21,890 nt of DNA from CAZQWJ01 sp964597265 (GTDB lineage: Bacteria > Patescibacteriota > 4484-211 > JAGQKX01), in contig CAZQWJ010000018.1 of assembly GCA_964597265.1 (NCBI GenBank), positions 1-21,890 on the forward strand, given 5' to 3'. The translations under genes were made by a program, and so were the position numbers. This document shows, piece after piece, positions 14,165-21,887 of this stretch (positions are counted from its first letter, which is position 1; every line of letters starts with the position of its first letter). The notes below the pieces were generated by a model. It was not told where the DNA came from. It did no database searches and saw only the letters and a list, made by a program, of their open reading frames with translations.

Positions 14165-15067
14165 ATGCGCACGAGCAAAAAATTCCATCGATCGTGGATC
14201 GCACGAAAATTAAACAGTATCAATCGGACGATCAGAGTATTTGTGCCTTTTGGGAGGAAGGTGCTGGTTGTGATTCCGTTTAAGACGTTCAGCTTGATTC
14301 CACTACTGTTATTGATTGCGGCAAGCGGATATTTGCTTTTGCGCAGTGATGTTTTTTTGATAAAACGGGTGGAGGTGGTGCGGGAAGGTGGGTTTCGTTA
14401 CGCGGAGATATCTTCAGGAGAATTATTATCTGATGAATCTATTCGTCAAACCATAGAGCCGTATGTAGTGGCACGTTCGCTTTGGAATATTGATACCTCA
14501 ACGGTGCAACGTACCATACAGGAGCTAAATCCGAGTATTGTGCAGGTAACGATCCGTCGACAGCTTCCTGATACACTTATTGTTACGGTTATTGAGCGTG
14601 AGCCGGTAGCCCTTCTTGCCCCGGTACGAGAGGAAACCACACCTGACGGACAACGTGTTACCAAGGTCGAATATTACCTCATCGATCAAAAAGGAGAGGT
14701 GTATCTCAAAATCCCCAAGAAAGCGGATTTGCCCACATTCGTGTATCCATCATTATTCGAAGAATTAGGTGCGGAGGCGGAATTAGTGGGACACACATTT
14801 GATCAAGATATTATTCAGCAGCTGGTTGCAGTGAGTAACGCTCTCCAACAAATCCCTTGGCTTACTGTCGAAACCATTGAGTTGATGGGCGACTTAAGTG
14901 TCAAAGTGTCCTTGGCTGATGACGCAGTACTTGTGATGAGTCTAACCAAAGATCTATCTCAGCAAGTGAGATCCCTTGAGTTGATCCAACAGCAAGTAGT
15001 ATACTCTGGTCGGTCTATTGAACATATTGATACACGCTTTGACAAGGCGGTAGTTCGGTACCGTTAG
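14165..15067 (+). CDS. ftsQ: FtsQ/DivIB-like division protein
   Basis: A 300-residue bitopic membrane protein: a basic cytoplasmic N-terminus (1-35), one transmembrane helix (about 40-60), a POTRA domain starting at FLIKRVEVVREGG, and a beta domain. The POTRA region contains the typical LWNIDTSTVQRTIQELNPSIVQVTIRRQLPDTLIVTVIER pattern (in residues about 101-141). The C-terminal IEHIDTRFDKAVVRY matches the family's final strand (xxIDLRxxxxxxVR). FtsQ links FtsL/FtsB to the division machinery. The gene lies two bases after murG, its common dcw position. A 61-bp gap with a promoter for ftsA follows. Confidence 0.92.
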   Translation: MRTSKKFHRSWIARKLNSINRTIRVFVPFGRKVLVVIPFKTFSLIPLLLLIAASGYLLLRSDVFLIKRVEVVREGGFRYAEISSGELLSDESIRQTIEPYVVARSLWNIDTSTVQRTIQELNPSIVQVTIRRQLPDTLIVTVIEREPVALLAPVREETTPDGQRVTKVEYYLIDQKGEVYLKIPKKADLPTFVYPSLFEELGAEAELVGHTFDQDIIQQLVAVSNALQQIPWLTVETIELMGDLSVKVSLADDAVLVMSLTKDLSQQVRSLELIQQQVVYSGRSIEHIDTRFDKAVVRYR

Positions 15068-15090
15068 GTAATTTAGTTCAAGTAGTAGAC

Positions 15091-15119
15091 TTGTCACCAG
15101 ATATTGTATATTGTTTAAT
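15091..15119 (+). promoter_or_regulatory. Sigma70-type promoter for ftsA
   Basis: TTGTCA (15091-15096, 5 of 6) is followed by a 17-base spacer and TTTAAT (15114-15119, 5 of 6). Predicted start is about 15126, three bases before the ftsA ATG at 15129, so the mRNA would be essentially leaderless. A short inverted repeat CAAGT-AGTAG-ACTTG (15079-15093) overlaps the -35 and could be an operator; support for that is weak. Confidence 0.65.
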
Positions 15120-15128
15120 AGTTAGATT

Positions 15129-16397
15129 ATGAAGAAAGAATTTATTATTACCGGGATAGACATAGGGTCTTCAAAGGTTTCCACTATTATTGCACAAGTA
15201 GAAGATAGTCAAATCCAAATCATTGGTGAACATACTGTAGCTTCCAAAGGTATCAAGAAGGGCGTTATTGTAGACATTGACGAAGCCGTAGAAGCGATAG
15301 AGGCGTCGTTAGAAGGAGCCGAGCGCATGGCGGGTGTCGCGGTCGCTGAAGCGCTGGTACTGGTAGATGGCCAGCATATTTCGTCTATCAATTCCCAGGG
15401 CGTTGTTGCTGTTTCATCCCCTGAGGGTGAGATTACCCAGCAAGACGTTGATCGTGTTATCGAGGCTGCACGTGCGGTTTCGATCCCCGGTTCCCGTGAG
15501 ATAATTGACGTGATTACCCGCTCGTTTACAGTAGATTCTCAGGTAGGTGTGCAGGACCCTATAGGAATGAGTGGTGTGCGTTTGCAGGTTGATACGCATA
15601 TTGTGCATGGCGCGGTTACGAGTATGCGTAACTTAGTAAAGTGTATTCATCAGGTTGGAGTGGATGTGGCAGGGTTGGTGTTTGAAGGATTTGCGTCTGC
15701 TGAGGCAGTGCTGACTCCAACAGAACGAGAGTTAGGGGTGGCGTTGGTTGATATTGGTGGTGGGACTACGGATATTACCGTGTTTGTAGACGGATCGCCA
15801 GCATATTCCAGTGTTTTGCCTATTGGTGGCAAAAATATGACGAGCGATTTGGCAATCGGCTTGCGGATTGGTTTGGATGAAGCGGAAAAAGTGAAGAAGT
15901 TTGTTTCTGATTATCGTGCACCTGCTATAGCAGGCAAAAAAGTCAGTGACGATGATGGGGAAATTGACATTTCTGAGTTGGGAATAGAAGATCTTCGCAA
16001 GGTTGAAAAGAAGTTCATTCGAGATGGTATCTTGCGTCCACGTCTAGAAGAGGTCTTTGAACAGATTGATCAGGAGATCCAAAAGAGTGGCTATGCCGCA
16101 GCAATGCCTGCTGGTATGGTGGTAACAGGGGGAGCAGCCTCGACGGTGGGTTTGGTAGATGTAGCCCGTCGCACGCTACGTGGCATTGATGTTCGGATTG
16201 GCGAGCCACGTGGTGTTTCGGGACTTATTGATGAAGTATCAGGACCGGCATACGCCGCTACCATAGGAAATATTATTTATGGTGCCCGAACGAGCAAGTC
16301 ACGAAGTACCCGTCCAGCCCCGCTGATAGGCAAATTAGGTATTGCCAAGGATTTGGGAGATAAAATTGTTGGATGGGTAAAGAGCTTTTTACCGTAG
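15129..16397 (+). CDS. ftsA: Actin-like division protein FtsA
   Basis: A 422-residue actin-fold ATPase that tethers FtsZ to the membrane and recruits later division proteins. Nucleotide-binding motifs are GIDIGSSKVSTIIAQ (phosphate 1, residues 8-22), ALVDIGGGTTDITVF (phosphate 2) and VVTGGAAS (adenosine site). The inserted 1C domain occupies about residues 85-165, and LPIGGKNMTSDLA is the FtsA-specific segment after phosphate 2. The C-terminus ends in an amphipathic stretch, GDKIVGWVKSFLP, matching the membrane-targeting helix. No Shine-Dalgarno sequence precedes the ATG. ftsZ follows after an 88-base gap that contains its own promoter. Confidence 0.96.
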   Translation: MKKEFIITGIDIGSSKVSTIIAQVEDSQIQIIGEHTVASKGIKKGVIVDIDEAVEAIEASLEGAERMAGVAVAEALVLVDGQHISSINSQGVVAVSSPEGEITQQDVDRVIEAARAVSIPGSREIIDVITRSFTVDSQVGVQDPIGMSGVRLQVDTHIVHGAVTSMRNLVKCIHQVGVDVAGLVFEGFASAEAVLTPTERELGVALVDIGGGTTDITVFVDGSPAYSSVLPIGGKNMTSDLAIGLRIGLDEAEKVKKFVSDYRAPAIAGKKVSDDDGEIDISELGIEDLRKVEKKFIRDGILRPRLEEVFEQIDQEIQKSGYAAAMPAGMVVTGGAASTVGLVDVARRTLRGIDVRIGEPRGVSGLIDEVSGPAYAATIGNIIYGARTSKSRSTRPAPLIGKLGIAKDLGDKIVGWVKSFLP

Positions 16398-16435
16398 ATA
16401 TTCTGCTGTTTACTGCCCCGTAGTGTTTATTACTG

Positions 16436-16463
16436 TTGCGATTGTAACGCCATAGGATATAAT
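16436..16463 (+). promoter_or_regulatory. Sigma70-type promoter for ftsZ
   Basis: TTGCGA (16436-16441, 4 of 6), a 16-base spacer and a perfect TATAAT (16458-16463) lie between ftsA and ftsZ. Predicted start is about 16470. The last two bases of the -10 are the first two of an in-frame ATG at 16462, so that ATG would be absent from this transcript, favouring ATG 16486 as the true start. Confidence 0.65.
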
Positions 16464-16485
16464 GGGATTGATTACTCCTATTGAT

Positions 16486-17610
16486 ATGTTAATCAAACCA
16501 GAAGTTGAAAATTTTGCAAAAATCAAAGTAGTCGGAGTCGGCGGAGGCGGTAGCAATGCTATCGCTACCATGGTACGGGATGAGCGCGTGCAGGGGGTCG
16601 AATTTATTGTAATCAACACTGACGCTCAGCATTTGGCTATGTCCCCGACAGAAACCAAAGTACAGATTGGTACCAAGCTTACGGAAGGGCTAGGATCCGG
16701 GGGAGATCCCACAGTTGGCAAAAAATCCGCTGAAGAAGACATAGAATTGATCCATGCCAAACTATCCGGAGCGGATATGGTATTTATTACAGCCGGCATG
16801 GGCGGTGGCACCGGTACCGGAGCAGCGCCGGTTGTGGCGGATGTTGCTCGTGGGCAAGGAGCATTGACTGTGGGGGTAGTTACCAAACCATTTCATTTTG
16901 AAGGTACCAAGCGCATGATGAATGCTGAAGAAGGTATCATGAAGCTCAAGGACAATGTTGATGCCCTCATCATTATTCCTAACCAAAGGCTGCTGGAGAT
17001 AACCGATGAACAGGTGAGTCTGCCGCAGGCACTTAAGATAGCGGATTCGGTTTTGGCAGATTCTGTGCGTGGGATTTCCGATATTATCGTGATGCCCGGG
17101 CTTATCAATCGTGACTTTGCTGATGTAAGGACGATTATGAAAGAAGCAGGCTCCGCAATCATGGGCATTGGCAAATCCTCAGGTGAAGATAGAGCCGCCA
17201 ATGCGGCACGTGCCGCTATTGAGAGTCCCTTGTTAGAAACCAGCATCGAAGGCGCCAAAGGCGTCTTGATCAACATCAGCGGCGGGTCCGGTTTGACACT
17301 GCGAGAGGTAGACACGGCATCGCAAGTGGTCGCAGAGGCGGCAGATCCGGACGCCACAATCATCTTTGGTGCCACTCTGGATGAGGAGCTGGGGGATGCA
17401 GTGAAGATTACAGTGATTGCAACCGGATTTGATACGTATCAGCAACGGAGCATCAGCCAGATCAAAGAGACTATTCGTCATCGTCCTATGACCCCGTCCC
17501 GATCCCCAGAAGACATGTCTATGGAAGAATCTCCCAATGGCCCTGATCTGGAAATCGCACATGATGACATTGATGAATTGGAAAAACCAGCATTTCTCAG
17601 AAGGCGGTAA
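16486..17610 (+). CDS. ftsZ: Tubulin-like division GTPase FtsZ
   Basis: A 374-residue FtsZ that polymerises into the division ring. IKVVGVGGGGSNAI starts the Rossmann domain, the tubulin signature GGGTGTGAAPVVA begins at residue 106, PNQRLLEI follows, and the T7 loop NRDFADVRTIM supplies the catalytic Asp for GTP hydrolysis. A short variable linker (about 335-360) leads to the C-terminal peptide DDIDELEKPAFLRRR, which should bind FtsA. The open frame begins at ATG 16462, but that codon is inside the -10 box; ATG 16486 leaves a leader of about 16 bases and starts at the usual distance from the GTPase core. No Shine-Dalgarno sequence is seen. The adenosyltransferase gene follows after 9 bases. 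Confidence 0.96.
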   Translation: MLIKPEVENFAKIKVVGVGGGGSNAIATMVRDERVQGVEFIVINTDAQHLAMSPTETKVQIGTKLTEGLGSGGDPTVGKKSAEEDIELIHAKLSGADMVFITAGMGGGTGTGAAPVVADVARGQGALTVGVVTKPFHFEGTKRMMNAEEGIMKLKDNVDALIIIPNQRLLEITDEQVSLPQALKIADSVLADSVRGISDIIVMPGLINRDFADVRTIMKEAGSAIMGIGKSSGEDRAANAARAAIESPLLETSIEGAKGVLINISGGSGLTLREVDTASQVVAEAADPDATIIFGATLDEELGDAVKITVIATGFDTYQQRSISQIKETIRHRPMTPSRSPEDMSMEESPNGPDLEIAHDDIDELEKPAFLRRR

Positions 17611-17619
17611 TACATTCCA

Positions 17620-18165
17620 ATGGCAATCTACACAAGGTCTGGTGATCAAGGCAATACTTCAAATTTTGACAAGTCCCGCGTCAGCAAAAGTGACCAAAAG
17701 ATCATAACTATCGGAACCATAGACGAACTAAACTCTTCGCTTGGCCTGGCAGCTAGCCTGCTTAATGATGCCACGTTGCAGCGATTGATAGAACTTGTGC
17801 AGCGTGATCTTTTTCAATTGGGCAGTCATATATCGGGTCTACAGGAAATTGGAATAACCCAAGAGCGAGTGGCAATGTTAGAAAGCCAAATAGACGAATG
17901 GGATACCACATTGGCACGGTTGACAAATTTTATTTTGCCAGGCGGATCTCCGGCGGCGTCTGCCACACATGTAGCTCGTTCTGTCTCGCGGCGTGCGGAG
18001 CGAGAAATTGTCCGGTACCACCATGAACAGCACCCATTGGATCCTGTGATCCTACAATACATTAATCGGTTATCCGATTGGTTGTTTACTCTGGCACGAT
18101 ATATCAACCTGCTCGAAGGTACTCCGGAAAAGCTGTGGGAAGGATACCGGGTTAGTGTGCCCTGA
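17620..18165 (+). CDS. ATP:cob(I)alamin adenosyltransferase (PduO type)
   Basis: A 181-residue PduO-family adenosyltransferase, which converts cob(I)alamin and ATP to adenosylcobalamin. Family motifs in order: YTRSGDQGNT (4-13), the ATP-binding N-terminal loop; GTIDELNSSLG (32-42); NFILPGGSPAASATHVARSVSRRAER (split over 103-128), with the ATP-contacting Arg residues; and YINRLSDWLFTLAR (147-160). Length and all-helical composition fit. The usual LH before the ARxxxRRAER segment is TH here. It sits 9 bases after ftsZ and immediately before the B12-dependent ribonucleotide reductase, so its product is very likely the cofactor of that enzyme. No cobalamin riboswitch is visible upstream. Confidence 0.93.
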   Translation: MAIYTRSGDQGNTSNFDKSRVSKSDQKIITIGTIDELNSSLGLAASLLNDATLQRLIELVQRDLFQLGSHISGLQEIGITQERVAMLESQIDEWDTTLARLTNFILPGGSPAASATHVARSVSRRAEREIVRYHHEQHPLDPVILQYINRLSDWLFTLARYINLLEGTPEKLWEGYRVSVP

Positions 18166-18219
18166 CAACTTCTCTTTTCAAATTATTATTTTGGTGAATG
18201 GTAAGGATTAAATATCGGG

Positions 18220-18247
18220 TTGACTCGTCTTGAGGGTCAGTTAGTAT
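18220..18247 (+). promoter_or_regulatory. Sigma70-type promoter for the ribonucleotide reductase gene
   Basis: TTGACT (18220-18225, 5 of 6), a 16-base spacer and TAGTAT (18242-18247, 4 of 6) place transcription start at 18254, exactly the A of the preferred ATG. The spacer holds an imperfect inverted repeat (TGACTC 18221-18226 with GA-GG-GTCA 18232-18239) that could bind a regulator. No NrdR-type box was recognised. Confidence 0.55.
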
Positions 18248-18253
18248 GTGATA

Positions 18254-20491
18254 ATGAACATACGAAAGAGAGATGGAAGAATCGTTGAATTTGATATAAC
18301 TAAGATCACCAATGCTGCGTACAAAGCCCTCACGGCCACCGGCGAAGGCACAGACAAAGATGCCCGCAAAATTTCTGGTGGTGTTTACAAACAACTAACT
18401 TCAATAGCAAAAACAAAAGAAACAGATTACATTCCTTCGGTAGAAGAGGTGCAGGATTTGGTTGAGGCGCAGTTGATGACTGCAGGATTTACCGCCACTG
18501 CCAAAGCATACATTCTGTATCGCCAGGAGCACGCCAAAATGCGCAAGGATGTACAGACAATATCTGAGGATGCGCGTGCTGTGTTTAGAGAAAATAGCAC
18601 GTACTTTGAAAACCCTTTGGCTGAGTTTGTATATTACCGCACTTATTCCAAATGGCAGGATGAGCTAGGCAGACGCGAAACATGGACGGAGACCATTGAT
18701 CGATTTATTGACTTCATGCGCGAAAATATCGGCAACAAGATGAGCAAAAAAGATTACAGCGATATTCGTGAGGCGATGCTCAACCACGAGATACAGCCTT
18801 CGATGCGCTTGTTGTGGACGTCTGGCAAAGCCGCTCGAGAAACGAATGTCGGAGCGTACAATTGCTCGTTTATCGCGCCAACTGACCTGCAGGATTTTGG
18901 CGAAATTATGTATATCAGCATGTGCGGGACAGGTGTAGGGTTTTCGGTTGAGAGCCACACGGTGCAACAGTTGCCCCAAATCAAACGCCAAACCGGCAAG
19001 ATGCTCAAAACGCATGTAGTCAAAGATAGTAAAGAAGGCTGGGCAGATGCGTTTGTGTTGGCGCTCAAGGCCTGGTTTAGCGGCAAGGACATTGATTTTG
19101 ATTACAGTCAGGTACGTCCACGCGGTGCTCGTCTCAGAACAATGGGAGGTCGTGCCTCAGGCCCTGATCCTCTCAACGAACTGATCGAGTTTACGCGCAA
19201 AAAGGTACTTGCACGCCAAGGGCGACGGCTATCTAATATTGACGTACACGATATTATCTGTAAGATCGGCGAGATAGTAGTGGCAGGCGGAGTTCGACGT
19301 AGCGCGCTTATTTCGCTTTCAGATTTGGACGATGAGGAGATGCGCTACGCCAAAATGGGCCAGTTTTGGAATACTGAACCACAACGCAGCATGGCAAATA
19401 ATTCTGCTGTGTATCTAGAAAAGCCTACGTCTACAACATTTTTGGACGAATGGATTTCGTTGATGAAGAGCGGTTCTGGGGAACGGGGGATTTTTAACCG
19501 AGGTTCACTCAACAAACAACTCCCACAACGGCGTTGGAAGAAATTCGAAAATCATTGGGACACATGTGGGACCAATCCGTGTGGAGAGATCATCCTGCGA
19601 TCCAAGCAGTTTTGTAACTTGACCGCAATAGTCGTGCGTGCTGAAGATACCGAAAAAGACCTGTTACGGAAAATCAGGCTTGCAACGATTTTGGGCACGT
19701 ATCAGGCAAGCTTGACCAAATTTGAGTATCTCTCACCCGAGTGGAAAAAGAATTGTGAAGACGAAGCACTGTTGGGAGTATCAATGACAGGGTATTGGGA
19801 TAATAAGCGTATTCGTGACGCTAAGGTGCTCCGCGCTCTTCGTGATCATGCTGTACAGGTGAACAAAGAGTACGCCAAGAAGCTTGGTATCAATCAATCA
19901 ACATGTGTGACCTGTATCAAACCATCAGGTAATACATCCCAACTGGCCAATACGTCCTCTGGTATGCATCCGAGGTACGGCGCGTATTACATCCGACGTG
20001 TACGTATTTCTTCGACCGATCCGCTTTTTGCTATGCTGCGGGACCAGGGCGTGCCCTATCACCCCGAAGTCGGTCAGTCGTTGGAGAATGCGGCGAGTTA
20101 TGTTCTGGAATTTCCTGTTGCCTCTCCCAAAGGTGCTATTGTCAAAGACGATGTCAGCGCCATTGAGTTGCTGGAGCACTGGAAACTTCTCAAAGAGAAT
20201 TTTACCGAACACAATCCATCCGTAACGGTATACGTGGGACCTGATGAATGGATAGAGGTGGCTGAGTGGGTGTATAGCAACTGGGATATTGTCGGCGGTA
20301 TCTCGTTCCTGCCTCGAACCGACCATGTCTACCAGCTAGCCCCATATGAAGAGATTGACAAAGCAACCTACGACGAGTTACTCAAGCGAATGGGAGGTAT
20401 AGATTTTTCCAAGCTGATTTTGTATGAACAGAGTGATAATACCGAAGGTGCCAAAGAACTAGCCTGTGTCGCTGGTGCGTGCGAGATCTAG
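18254..20491 (+). CDS. nrdJ: Adenosylcobalamin-dependent ribonucleoside-triphosphate reductase (class II)
   Basis: A 745-residue class II ribonucleotide reductase that reduces ribonucleotides to deoxyribonucleotides using a cobalamin-derived thiyl radical. Residues 1-95 form an ATP-cone regulatory domain (NIRKRDGRIVEFDITKI). The catalytic barrel carries the redox cysteine C204 in GAYNCSFI, the radical cysteine C443 with E445 in NPCGEI, and partner C454 in KQFCNL. The 11-residue spacing from C443 to C454 matches the Lactobacillus leichmannii monomeric enzyme. The swinging C-terminal pair is C738-x4-C743, two residues from the end. Also typical are PSMRLLWTSGKA and CGTGVGFS. ATG 18254 is preferred to the GTG at 18248 because it gives the canonical ATP-cone start and coincides with the predicted transcription start. 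The adenosyltransferase gene lies just upstream; the thymidylate kinase gene is convergent, 13 bases away. Confidence 0.94.
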   Translation: MNIRKRDGRIVEFDITKITNAAYKALTATGEGTDKDARKISGGVYKQLTSIAKTKETDYIPSVEEVQDLVEAQLMTAGFTATAKAYILYRQEHAKMRKDVQTISEDARAVFRENSTYFENPLAEFVYYRTYSKWQDELGRRETWTETIDRFIDFMRENIGNKMSKKDYSDIREAMLNHEIQPSMRLLWTSGKAARETNVGAYNCSFIAPTDLQDFGEIMYISMCGTGVGFSVESHTVQQLPQIKRQTGKMLKTHVVKDSKEGWADAFVLALKAWFSGKDIDFDYSQVRPRGARLRTMGGRASGPDPLNELIEFTRKKVLARQGRRLSNIDVHDIICKIGEIVVAGGVRRSALISLSDLDDEEMRYAKMGQFWNTEPQRSMANNSAVYLEKPTSTTFLDEWISLMKSGSGERGIFNRGSLNKQLPQRRWKKFENHWDTCGTNPCGEIILRSKQFCNLTAIVVRAEDTEKDLLRKIRLATILGTYQASLTKFEYLSPEWKKNCEDEALLGVSMTGYWDNKRIRDAKVLRALRDHAVQVNKEYAKKLGINQSTCVTCIKPSGNTSQLANTSSGMHPRYGAYYIRRVRISSTDPLFAMLRDQGVPYHPEVGQSLENAASYVLEFPVASPKGAIVKDDVSAIELLEHWKLLKENFTEHNPSVTVYVGPDEWIEVAEWVYSNWDIVGGISFLPRTDHVYQLAPYEEIDKATYDELLKRMGGIDFSKLILYEQSDNTEGAKELACVAGACEI

Positions 20492-20504
20492 TAGCGTGAC
20501 TTTT

Positions 20505-21146
20505 TCACGTGTTGATAATCGAGTCCATGACCTTCCACACTCTCATGGCAACATCGTCTATACTTCCGGTACCATCAACGGTATGCCAGATGTTGCGAAA
20601 CTCCGGTGTGCGGCCAATCGCCTGGTATCCATCAGCGCATCGTTGGTGAAACTCGAGTAGCTCTGTTTCAAACCGATCATCATCTGGGAATAGGGCTCTT
20701 TGGACAGCAACCTCTGCGGGTGTATCGATGTGTATGACATGGTCCGGAATGGTATCACCAACTGCAAGTCGATTGACTGTCAGTACGGTATCAAGGCCGA
20801 GTTCCCTACCAAATCCCTGAAACGCCAGACTTGAAAAAAATGATCTGTCTGCAAGTACAATATTTCCTTCTCTGAGAGCAGGGATGACGATTCGTCTGAG
20901 GGTTTGAGCTCGTGATGCCGCGTACAGATATACTTCAACCAGCGGTTCGATAGGTATCTCAAACTGCATACCTTGAACAACACGTCTGATTGCATCGGCA
21001 ACCTCATCACCGCCAGGCTCCTTGGTCTGCACGATCGGTAGGTCTAACGCTTTCAATCTTTCTACCAGTAAAGCGAGCTGAGTACTTTTACCACTCCTAA
21101 CAATACCTTCAAATACGATATAGTGTCCGTTTCGTTGTTTTGGCAT
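20505..21146 (-). CDS. tmk: Thymidylate kinase
   Basis: A 213-residue P-loop kinase that phosphorylates dTMP to dTDP. The P-loop is VFEGIVRSGKSTQ (about residues 11-23). KEPGGDEVADAIRRV is the TMP-binding EPGG region, and LADRSFFSSLAFQGFGR carries the DR(Y/S) motif. HVIHIDTPAEVAVQRAL precedes a LID segment DDDRFETELLEFHQR. The P-loop differs from the usual bacterial FEGxDGxGKST: Asp-Gly is replaced by Val-Arg. ATG 21146 is chosen; the longer frame begins with TTG at 21155 and adds only three residues. The gene converges on nrdJ and serves the same dNTP pathway. A more distant deoxynucleoside kinase is the alternative. Confidence 0.88.
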   Translation of the reverse strand: MPKQRNGHYIVFEGIVRSGKSTQLALLVERLKALDLPIVQTKEPGGDEVADAIRRVVQGMQFEIPIEPLVEVYLYAASRAQTLRRIVIPALREGNIVLADRSFFSSLAFQGFGRELGLDTVLTVNRLAVGDTIPDHVIHIDTPAEVAVQRALFPDDDRFETELLEFHQRCADGYQAIGRTPEFRNIWHTVDGTGSIDDVAMRVWKVMDSIINT

Positions 21147-21180
21147 AAGATGCAATGAGCGTAGTCAAATCGTCAAAAGA

Positions 21181-21189
21181 ATTGTAGCA
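21181..21189 (-). promoter_or_regulatory. Extended -10 promoter for tmk
   Basis: On the minus strand TGCTACAAT (21189-21181) is an extended -10 (TGn followed by TACAAT, 5 of 6). The -35 is weak (ATTACG, 21210-21205, 3 of 6, 18-base spacer). Predicted start is near 21174, giving a leader of about 28 bases with no Shine-Dalgarno sequence. Confidence 0.45.
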
Positions 21190-21244
21190 GGTCTGTTTTG
21201 TATCCGTAATCACCAATAATGCTCCTTGCATGGGACATCATGAC

Positions 21245-21253
21245 TGGTACACT
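21245..21253 (+). promoter_or_regulatory. Extended -10 promoter for the Nudix-like gene
   Basis: TGGTACACT (21245-21253) is an extended -10 with hexamer TACACT (4 of 6). A weak -35 TTGCAT (21226-21231, 3 of 6) lies 16 bases upstream. Predicted start is 21260, one base before ATG 21261. This argues against the upstream in-frame ATGs at 21219 and 21240. Confidence 0.45.
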
Positions 21254-21260
21254 ACATATC

Positions 21261-21887
21261 ATGACCAAGACAGGTAATCTTACCAAGAAGTTGAGCGTAT
21301 CTGCTGTAATCCTTAACAAAGACGGTCACGTGTTACTTTTGCACCGGTCTTCGGATCGAGAATACAACCCTGGACAGTGGAATATTGTGGCAGCCAATGT
21401 TGATAGCCATGACGAGGCGAGTAATCTGGTTGCCGTAGAGATCTACCAAGAAACCGGCCTCCACGGTCGGCTATTATTACCGCCGGTCAGTTGGTATTTG
21501 TTTTTTCCTGAACACGACACGTTTTATCATGACTATACGTTTTTGACGGTTTTGGATGAAGGCGAGATCAGACTTGATGACGAACATACAAAGTTCATGT
21601 GGATTGACCCCCAAAAGTTGAATGGAGAAGACGTTGTGCCGTTCTTGCGAGAAAATCTGCATCAGGTGGGAATTACCGAGTCAACCGAACCATACAAAGT
21701 GTTATACACGAACCACAAAAACGAAACGCGCTGGCGATATATTACCCCTCAACGGTATTATTTTGGCAGCACAGATCATCACACTACTGAGCAATGGCTC
21801 ATGCAGAGTTATGACCACGAAAAACAAGGCGAACGCACCTACGCCTTAGCTGACATCCACGTCATAGTGCCCCCGGTGTTTCGATAG
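21261..21887 (+). CDS. Nudix-fold protein with degenerate Nudix box and C-terminal extension
   Basis: With the ATG at 21261 this is a 208-residue protein. Residues 8-115 resemble a Nudix hydrolase: KLSVSAVILNKDGHVLLLHRSS, then YNPGQWNIVAANVDSHDEASNLVAVEIYQETGL (split, about 36-68). Compared with Gx5Ex7REUxEExGU, the Gly is Ala, the first Glu is Asp, Arg is Val and one of the paired Glu is Gln, so metal binding may be impaired. About 80 residues after the Nudix fold (TEPYKVLYTNHKNETRWRY onward, rich in Tyr, His and Thr) have no family I recognise. The upstream in-frame ATGs at 21219 and 21240 would overlap the promoter. It is divergent from tmk; role in nucleotide clean-up is a guess. Confidence 0.75.
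   Translation: MTKTGNLTKKLSVSAVILNKDGHVLLLHRSSDREYNPGQWNIVAANVDSHDEASNLVAVEIYQETGLHGRLLLPPVSWYLFFPEHDTFYHDYTFLTVLDEGEIRLDDEHTKFMWIDPQKLNGEDVVPFLRENLHQVGITESTEPYKVLYTNHKNETRWRYITPQRYYFGSTDHHTTEQWLMQSYDHEKQGERTYALADIHVIVPPVFR

Noticed and set aside
16893..17375. 160-codon minus-strand open frame over ftsZ
   Set aside because: It is a shadow of the highly conserved ftsZ frame; Ser/Ala-rich with no motif.
18166..18247. Cobalamin riboswitch ahead of the B12-dependent reductase
   Set aside because: The gap is only 82 bases and has no B12-box-like GCCACTG sequence or suitable structure; the predicted mRNA would also start at the ATG.
20495..20509. Hairpin CGTGA-CTTTT-TCACG between convergent nrdJ and tmk as a bidirectional terminator
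   Set aside because: The stem is only 5-6 pairs and no U-tract follows on either strand, so it is too weak to call.
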